Of a DNA stretch of 37,808 nt, positions 33,041 through 37,808 are shown piece after piece. The notes below the pieces were generated by a model. That model ran no database searches, was not told the DNA's origin, and saw nothing but the letters and a program-made list of their open reading frames with translations. Each line of letters starts with the position of its first letter. The first letter of the stretch is position 1. This stretch comes from Bacteroidales bacterium (GTDB lineage Bacteria; Bacteroidota; Bacteroidia; Bacteroidales; UBA932): contig JAAZEZ010000017.1 of the NCBI GenBank assembly GCA_012511975.1, positions 1 to 37,808 of the forward strand, read 5' to 3'. The translations under genes were made by a program, and so were the position numbers.

Positions 33041-34056
33041 CCTACTGAAAAGATTCCCACTAAACCAAGCACTACAAGTGCTATGAGCGAAATCAGCCAA
33101 ATAATGAAAATTATCAAACCCGGCCTCCATCTGGGAGGTTTGAAGCCGAAAATCAACTGGATACCACCGTACAGCATACCCAGGAAGGGCATAAACACCA
33201 CAAGCATAGTGACTATTTTAAGCAGCATCATCGGTACATTCAACGCAAATACCGGAGCGTACTCAGAAAGCCAGTCCAACCCCAGATTGAGTATTGTAGT
33301 ATTGAAGAAAGTGATACCGAACAGACCCAGGGCACCTACCATCAGACCTGATACGCCGATGATGAGCAAAATTATTCCTATAATAATACCAAGTGCTCTG
33401 CCGAGAACTCGCCAAAAATCAGAGTTACCGATCTCCCTGGCCTTACGCCCCACATAGTCCGCTCCCTTGGAAATATTCTTCTCCAGGTCGCCGAGCGTGC
33501 CATCTTCACCCCTCATTTGGCAGCGCTGCTGCACGGTCTTCGCCGGAGGAATTACTATCCACATTATTATATATACAATTGGGATGAATGCCCCTCCAAA
33601 CACTGGGAGTGTAAAGGCTCCTGCTGAGGAAAAGATAAACCAGAGAACGAGCCAGATAACTCTAACCAGCGCAGTTTCGATATTGAAATAAGCAGCCAGA
33701 CCACTGCTGACTCCTCCAAGAATCTTAGAGGAGGGATCACGGAAGAGCTTTTTCTTAGCATTGTAATGGAGATTGCTGCCGGAGCTATCAGAATCAGCAT
33801 CTTCTATAACCTCAGGTCTGCCGAGAATAGAGATAACCTCTTCAATCATTTCTGCACTTACGATTCCTCCGGGACCGCATTTTTCAAGAAGCAGTTCTGC
33901 CATTCTCTCTTCTATGCCCTCCATTACTTCATGGCCGCTTTCCCTTTTTGAATAGTAGTTGTTGAGCTCGTCAAGGTATTCTGATGCCTTGCGGTATGCC
34001 TCTTCATAGAGGGTAAAAGCATATCTGCCTATGCTTACTTTTTCTACCTTTTTCAT
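33037..34056 (-). CDS. PspC-domain membrane protein, long form
   Basis: A 339-residue membrane protein. Residues about 1-95 are soluble and mixed alpha-beta (VSIGRYAFTLYEEAYRKASE, EVISILGRPEV), a module shared with the shorter PspC protein two genes upstream. The PspC domain follows at about 105-170 (FRDPSSKILGGVSSGLAAYF, then VRVIWLVLWFIFS). About four more hydrophobic helices come after residue 200 (GRALGIIIGIILLIIGVSGL, LVVFMPFLGMLYGGIQLIFG), with an end at GIFSVG. PspC proteins respond to envelope stress in other bacteria. Its start overlaps the PadR gene by 4 bases. The extra helices suggest a sensor or transporter-like addition, function unknown. Confidence 0.85.
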   Translation of the reverse strand: MKKVEKVSIGRYAFTLYEEAYRKASEYLDELNNYYSKRESGHEVMEGIEERMAELLLEKCGPGGIVSAEMIEEVISILGRPEVIEDADSDSSGSNLHYNAKKKLFRDPSSKILGGVSSGLAAYFNIETALVRVIWLVLWFIFSSAGAFTLPVFGGAFIPIVYIIMWIVIPPAKTVQQRCQMRGEDGTLGDLEKNISKGADYVGRKAREIGNSDFWRVLGRALGIIIGIILLIIGVSGLMVGALGLFGITFFNTTILNLGLDWLSEYAPVFALNVPMMLLKIVTMLVVFMPFLGMLYGGIQLIFGFKPPRWRPGLIIFIIWLISLIALVVLGLVGIFSVG

Positions 34057-34382
34057 TTTCGAATTGTTTCAATTGTGGATACTATTTCCTGCCAGGCAAG
34101 ATCCATTTCGGATATTAAAGAACGTCCCTTGTCTGTAATCATATAATACTTGCGCGGGGGCCCCTGAGTGGATTCTTCCCAGCGATAATTGAGCAGTCCC
34201 TGATTCTTTTGGCGGATAAGAAGCGGGTAGAGTGTCCCCTCCACCACAATCATGTTGGCGTGCTTGAGTTCCTCGATAATCGAGGAGGCATAGGCTTCTT
34301 TTTTATTGAGGATTAAAAGAATGCAATATTCAAGCAATCCTTTCCTCATCTGTGATTTAATGTTGTCAACAATGTATTCCAT
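34053..34382 (-). CDS. PadR-family transcriptional regulator
   Basis: A 109-residue winged-helix repressor. The PadR pattern is clear: MRKGLLEYCILLILNKKEAY, EELKHANMIVVEGTLYPLL (recognition helix area) and QGPPRKYYMITDKGRSLISE (wing). It lacks the C-terminal dimer domain of long PadR proteins, so it belongs to the short class. It sits between two PspC genes and overlaps the second by 4 bases (ATGA). This fixed neighbour pair in Bacteroidota suggests that it regulates its own operon; the signal is unknown. Confidence 0.93.
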   Translation of the reverse strand: MEYIVDNIKSQMRKGLLEYCILLILNKKEAYASSIIEELKHANMIVVEGTLYPLLIRQKNQGLLNYRWEESTQGPPRKYYMITDKGRSLISEMDLAWQEIVSTIETIRK

Positions 34383-34387
34383 AACCG

Positions 34388-34981
34388 TTATTTTCTATGT
34401 TGTGACTGTGATACCTTTCTGATATTCTCCGCGGTGACCGGCCAGCCTCTCATCTCACATTTCTGCGCAGCTGTAACAGCTTTGGGAGCTACGATCCAGA
34501 GGATAATATATACCCATATGCCGGCACTGCCGAGAAGAGTGAGCACCACAAAGAGAATACGCACAAGTACGACATCAATGTTGAGATACTGGGCGAGACC
34601 GCTACAGACTCCACCGATTGCACGGTTGTCATAATCGCGGTAAAATTTACGTGGACCTTTGCTTTCCGAAGAGGCGGAAGCAGAGGCAGAGGATGATGAT
34701 GTGTTGCCATCATTTTCAAAGGGGGAACTTCCGTCGGGCATACCGAGACGTGCTATAATCTCTTCAACCACCTGGAGAGTGACTACTTCGTTTCTGGAAC
34801 CGAGTTTAGCCTCAAAGAGATCTGCAATCCTCATTTCTAGGTCGTCCATTACTTCATTCTCCTGAAAACCCATATTGATTTTGGATTTGAATAATGAAAG
34901 ATAAGATTCCATTTTGCTATAAGCATCCTCTTCAAGGACAAAAGTTCTGCCTCCGATGCCTACATTAACTACTTTTTTCAT
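34388..34981 (-). CDS. PspC-domain protein, short form
   Basis: A 197-residue protein. The start ATG 34981 gives MKKVVNVGIGGRTFVLEEDA, which matches the start of the longer paralogue (MKKVEKVSIGRYAFTLYEEA); an upstream extension to 35041 overlaps the promoter region. After the soluble N-terminal part and a Ser-rich linker comes the PspC domain (AIGGVCSGLAQYLNIDVVLV, then FVVLTLLGSAGIWVYIILWI). A short tail (WPVTAENIRKVSQS) faces the cytoplasm. It is the first gene of the PspC-PadR-PspC operon, 5 bases before padR. A TATATTTG promoter box is seen at 35039-35046. Confidence 0.87.
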   Translation of the reverse strand: MKKVVNVGIGGRTFVLEEDAYSKMESYLSLFKSKINMGFQENEVMDDLEMRIADLFEAKLGSRNEVVTLQVVEEIIARLGMPDGSSPFENDGNTSSSSASASASSESKGPRKFYRDYDNRAIGGVCSGLAQYLNIDVVLVRILFVVLTLLGSAGIWVYIILWIVAPKAVTAAQKCEMRGWPVTAENIRKVSQSQHRK

Positions 34982-35038
34982 AGTTGCATTACTATTTGGT
35001 TTAATAATATTGTGGGTTATGCAAGTAATCTTGCGATG

Positions 35039-35046
35039 CAAATATA
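35039..35046 (-). promoter_or_regulatory. Candidate -7 box TATATTTG for the PspC operon
   Basis: TATATTTG on the minus strand lies 57 bases before the PspC start. The nearest upstream TTTG is 26 bases away, farther than ideal. Confidence 0.45.
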
Positions 35047-35088
35047 TATATTTTTTAGAATACCTTGTATAACAAAGTAGTATTTTTT

Positions 35089-35115
35089 AAAAAAAGTGAC
35101 AAAGTCGTCACTTTT
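35089..35115 (-). terminator. Rho-independent terminator of the lptE-secG operon
   Basis: AAAAGTGAC (35092-35100) and GTCACTTTT (35107-35115) form a 9-pair stem with a 6-base loop. The minus-strand transcript continues in a run of seven Us. It lies 21 bases after the secG stop. Confidence 0.8.
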
Positions 35116-35136
35116 ATCTCAAATGTACCCTTTCTG

Positions 35137-35499
35137 TTAGTTATTTTCTCCCTCGGGAGTGGTCGGAAGTTCTGCAGGAACTGCAACTTCAGGGTTAACA
35201 ATGGGAGTACCTTCAGTTGTTACCTGCTGCTCGATAGCTTCTCTGAGTTTTGAACCTGAAGTATGCCTGTTGGGAATAAGGAATGTGGCAACTACGCAAA
35301 GAACCAAAATAGAAGTAGCCAGACCCCAGGTGATCTTCTCAAGAAAATCAGCTGTCTGACGTACTCCGAAAGCTTGGTTGCCCGCTGCAAAATTGGCTGC
35401 CAGTCCTCCACCCTTGGAGTTCTGGATCAAAACCACGAGAGTCAGTAGTACACTCAATATAACTATAGTAATAGAGACTGTAACGTATGCTGCTTGCAT
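35137..35499 (-). CDS. secG: Protein translocase subunit SecG
   Basis: A 120-residue SecG protein, an auxiliary subunit of the SecYEG protein export channel. It has two hydrophobic segments (VSITIVILSVLLTLVVLIQN and LATSILVLCVVATFLIP) separated by the family loop NSKGGGLAANFAAGNQAFG. The C-terminal tail is long and Pro/Glu/Thr-rich. The gene follows the TPR gene by 6 bases and ends at the terminator at 35089-35115. Linking secG to lptE and a sigma-54 activator is typical of Bacteroidales. Confidence 0.94.
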   Translation of the reverse strand: MQAAYVTVSITIVILSVLLTLVVLIQNSKGGGLAANFAAGNQAFGVRQTADFLEKITWGLATSILVLCVVATFLIPNRHTSGSKLREAIEQQVTTEGTPIVNPEVAVPAELPTTPEGENN

Positions 35500-35505
35500 A
35501 ATAGG

Positions 35506-36081
35506 TTATTTTAATATTTTAACATTTTCTATAAGGGACGCAAAGTAAGCACTTTTTTCCGGATATAACAAAATTAGTCTCTCATAAATTGAAAGTGCTT
35601 GATTATAAAACTCCTGTTCTACATATATTCTTGCAAGAGTTTCGGTGCAGAATTGGTCGGAATCTTCATCCGTAGATTCTCTTTTTTCAAAATCAAAATC
35701 GGGTAGTGAGCTAAGTGTAGAAGAGATCGGATTAATGCTAAAAGTCTCCTTAAATGCCTCTCCGCTACGCTCAAGTTCCTTGAAATCCTCCTGGCTGAAA
35801 TAGTCACCTCCGACAACATAGTATTTAAGCTTGTGTTCGGCATGAGCCGGTTTTCCTATAATATCACTTTCATTGAAACGCTCTTTGATGGATTCTTTTA
35901 CCGATTGGATAAAATAAGCACGGCTGAGGAGGTGTATTCCTGACGCAGCTGCTGCTCCGCGGAGCTCTTCATCACCGGCTTTGCCTTTACGAAGGACAAG
36001 TTCCTTGCGTGCCACTGCAAACCAGGGATAAAGTTCCAGCAGTTCTTCAAGTTCGGATATGGAGAGCCTTTTCAATTCCAT
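35506..36081 (-). CDS. TPR-like conserved hypothetical protein
   Basis: A 191-residue protein with no signal peptide. The N-terminal half is helical and charged (LSISELEELLELYPWFAVAR, ASGIHLLSRAYFIQSVKE), the middle is acidic and disordered (PDFDFEKRESTDEDSD), and the C-terminal stretch is one TPR-like unit (ETLARIYVEQEFYNQALSIY, ERLILLYPEKSAYFASLIE). It is expected to be cytosolic. It is coded between lptE (13 bases) and secG (6 bases), as is common in Bacteroidales, and may help outer-membrane protein or LPS traffic; no direct evidence. Confidence 0.75.
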   Translation of the reverse strand: MELKRLSISELEELLELYPWFAVARKELVLRKGKAGDEELRGAAAASGIHLLSRAYFIQSVKESIKERFNESDIIGKPAHAEHKLKYYVVGGDYFSQEDFKELERSGEAFKETFSINPISSTLSSLPDFDFEKRESTDEDSDQFCTETLARIYVEQEFYNQALSIYERLILLYPEKSAYFASLIENVKILK

Positions 36082-36094
36082 TTATAAACAGGTG

Positions 36095-36613
36095 TTACCA
36101 GTTGGCAACGGTGGCATTAAATATATCTTCCACAATTTTTTCTATTATAGTATCACAAAGCGTGGCTTCGACTTCATCAAGAGAGCGTTCTGAATCATAA
36201 TCCTCATAACCTGCAAAATTCTTCTCAAAATTTTCTTCCGGATGTTTCTCATTAACAAACTTTACCTTTACCGTTACTGTGAGACGGTTTCTGGCAGCTA
36301 CCTCATCGGCAGTAATTGCAGTTGCGGAGACATCATAGCCTTCGATAACAGTCAGCACATAGAGATCTCCGGCATCCTCCACCTGTTCCAGACGGGTAAG
36401 TTTACGATATTTATCCGAAAGTGCCTCATATAAAGAATTCGCAAGTGAAGGGTTGACCTTGAGAGCTCTGTTCTGGACAGGTTCTATACATATCGTTTCG
36501 ACATCCGGCTGGATGGATGTACCGCTAAAGGAATAGAGCCAACAACCTGTAAGCAGGCATGATGTGGCAAAAATTGCGACAAGAGAAAATACTATTTTTA
36601 ATGTTTTTTTCAT
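36095..36613 (-). CDS. lptE: LptE-like LPS-assembly lipoprotein
   Basis: A 172-residue lipoprotein of the LptE family, which plugs the LptD barrel and helps insert LPS into the outer membrane. The signal peptide ends in a lipobox (TSCLLTGC, Cys24). The early motif CWLYSFSGTSI leads into the typical LptE start (Y-x-F-x-G). Also seen are VETICIEPVQNRALKVNPSL and DLYVLTVIEGYDVSATAITA. No lptD gene is in the window. It lies 8 bases after the sigma-54 activator gene and 13 before the TPR gene. Confidence 0.88.
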   Translation of the reverse strand: MKKTLKIVFSLVAIFATSCLLTGCWLYSFSGTSIQPDVETICIEPVQNRALKVNPSLANSLYEALSDKYRKLTRLEQVEDAGDLYVLTVIEGYDVSATAITADEVAARNRLTVTVKVKFVNEKHPEENFEKNFAGYEDYDSERSLDEVEATLCDTIIEKIVEDIFNATVANW

Positions 36614-36621
36614 TTTGTCCC

Positions 36622-37808
36622 TTATTCCAAATTAAATTCTTTAATCTTCCTGTAAATTGTTCTTGCGGAGATTCCAAGTTCCGCCGCTGCCTTCTCTCGG
36701 TTATTACCATTGCGCCGCAGTGCTTCTGCAATTGCATTACAGGTGATTTGATCCAAAGTGAGCGGACTCTCCTCCTGGGTTTCTGTAACATTATCCACCT
36801 CCTCAACCTCAATCACCGCACCGGAACCCTGCACCCCGCACCCCGTATCCCGCACCGCAGATCCCTCTGTGAGCATATGGGTAGGGTTGATGGTCTGAAC
36901 AGGAGGCACCTGAGCAGCCGGAGTATTCCCTTTGACAATGCGAATGAGCTCATCAACATCAATCCTCAACTGCTGATACTGGGCATATAGCTGAATTAGG
37001 AACTCTCTATATGGATCGGAGCAATTATCTGTAAAGCCGCCGGCTTGCACCGGCATCCGGGAGGAATGATCCTTCGGAAGGTAGCCGGCGAGCATATCTG
37101 CTGTAATCAGACGCTCTGTCTCCATAATCGATATACGCTCGGCAACACTTTTAAGCTGGCGAATATTACCGGGCCACGGGTAGCTCTCAAGAAGCTTCAT
37201 CGCTTCATCATTAAGACGCACAGGTTGCATTGTATATTTATCGGCAAAATCACTTGCAAACTTGCGGAAAAGCATACGAATGTCCTCCTTGCGCTCCCTA
37301 AGGGGAGGCATTACTATTGGCACTGTATTGAGACGATAATAGAGGTCACGCCTAAACTTGCCGGATGCCACCGCACGTTCGAGATGAATATTTGTGGCTG
37401 CTATCACCCTCACATCAGTCTTCTGCACCTTGGAGGAACCTACCCTTATAAACTCTCCGTTCTGCAAAACTCTAAGTAGTCGTACTTGAGTGCCGACCGG
37501 AAGTTCGGCAACTTCATCAAGGAAAATTGTACCACCGTCCGCCTCTTCAAAGTATCCCTTGCGACTATCAACCGCTCCGGTAAAAGCACCCTTTTCATGG
37601 CCGAAAAGCTCAGAATCTATCGTTCCTTCGGGAATTGCCCCACAGTTAACTGCAATATAGCGTTTATGCTTACGGGGGGAGTGGTCGTGGATAATCCTGG
37701 GAATATATTCCTTTCCGACACCACTTTCACCCGTTACAATCACGGAGAGGTCGGTAGAAGCAACATTAACTGCCGCTTCAATGGCTCTGTTAAGTCCGGG
37801 ATCATTGC
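36622..37808 (-). CDS. Sigma-54-dependent transcriptional activator, N-terminus cut by window end
   Basis: The AAA+ and DNA-binding parts of a sigma-54 activator; the reading frame continues past the window end (NDPGLNRAIEAAVNVAS before the Walker motif), so the true start is outside. Walker A is VTGESGVGKE, the sigma-54 contact loop is FGHEKGAFTGAVDS, Walker B is GGTIFLDEVAEL, and the arginine-finger region is FRRDLYYRLNTVPI. A linker of low complexity follows (about residues 240-310 of the visible part), then a Fis-type helix-turn-helix (NNREKAAAELGISARTIYRK). The neighbours lptE and secG suggest a role in envelope gene control. Any receiver domain at the N-terminus lies outside the window. 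Confidence 0.93.
   Translation of the reverse strand, partial: NDPGLNRAIEAAVNVASTDLSVIVTGESGVGKEYIPRIIHDHSPRKHKRYIAVNCGAIPEGTIDSELFGHEKGAFTGAVDSRKGYFEEADGGTIFLDEVAELPVGTQVRLLRVLQNGEFIRVGSSKVQKTDVRVIAATNIHLERAVASGKFRRDLYYRLNTVPIVMPPLRERKEDIRMLFRKFASDFADKYTMQPVRLNDEAMKLLESYPWPGNIRQLKSVAERISIMETERLITADMLAGYLPKDHSSRMPVQAGGFTDNCSDPYREFLIQLYAQYQQLRIDVDELIRIVKGNTPAAQVPPVQTINPTHMLTEGSAVRDTGCGVQGSGAVIEVEEVDNVTETQEESPLTLDQITCNAIAEALRRNGNNREKAAAELGISARTIYRKIKEFNLE

Noticed and set aside
34982-35041. Longer N-terminus of the short PspC protein
   Set aside because: It covers the promoter box area and the paralogue starts at the equivalent MKKV.

Overview
The window looks like a chromosome piece from a member of the Bacteroidales (phylum Bacteroidota). 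Supporting signs are the outer-membrane gene families (a TonB-dependent receptor with STN and carboxypeptidase-like domains, a DUF4249 lipoprotein, DUF4988 lipoproteins, an MG2-type secreted protein), the order sigma-54 activator - lptE - TPR protein - secG, PspC/PadR genes, and promoters of the TTTG-N19-TAnnTTTG type characteristic of this phylum. Most genes are chromosomal housekeeping or envelope genes. Only the first 1.7 kb (a broken TraB/GumN gene and an A+T-rich RhuM gene preceded by a perfect hairpin) looks like accessory DNA.

Layout. 1-1718 (+): a frameshifted TraB/GumN gene and a rhuM-like gene. 1743-4609 (-): an EEP-family phosphodiesterase, a short archaeal-type S-adenosylhomocysteine hydrolase and a HAD phosphatase in one overlapping operon. 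4689-12962 (+): an envelope operon of an SBF-type transporter, a PlsC-like acyltransferase, an Omp85 barrel protein with no visible POTRA domain, and three tandem DUF4988 lipoproteins, the third cut by an in-frame TAG. 13073-14801: a CDF metal transporter and a convergent EEP lipoprotein that overlap at their 3' ends, with 7-bp tandem repeats in front of each. 14802-15218: repeats, a terminator, a tRNA with anticodon CAT and its promoter. 15219-18575 (-): the str operon rpsL-rpsG-fusA-rpsJ, which stops after rpsJ instead of continuing into rplC.

18684-27017 (-): six tightly packed genes: ornithine aminotransferase, a citrulline hydrolase (CtlX family) cut by an in-frame TAA, an unknown secreted protein, a TonB-dependent receptor, a DUF4249 lipoprotein and an MG2/plug-like protein. 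The first two would turn citrulline into ornithine and then glutamate semialdehyde. The other four look like a cell-surface uptake or binding complex. 27182-29384 (-): a U32-family tRNA hydroxylase and a short-chain prenyl synthase. 29448-32861 (+): rsgA, a MATE transporter and a glycosyltransferase. 32957-34981 (-): PspC - PadR - PspC, followed by a candidate coupled 27-residue ORF and a strong hairpin terminator. 35137-37808 (-): sigma-54 activator (cut by the window end), lptE, TPR protein and secG, ending in a terminator.

Three genes are each broken by one small lesion (a T-run frameshift, a TAG and a TAA). They could be true pseudogenes or assembly errors; raw reads would decide. No CRISPR array, insertion sequence, rRNA or prophage was seen. 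The only stretch of more than 300 bases without a protein gene is 14802-15218, which holds the repeats, terminator, tRNA and promoter listed.
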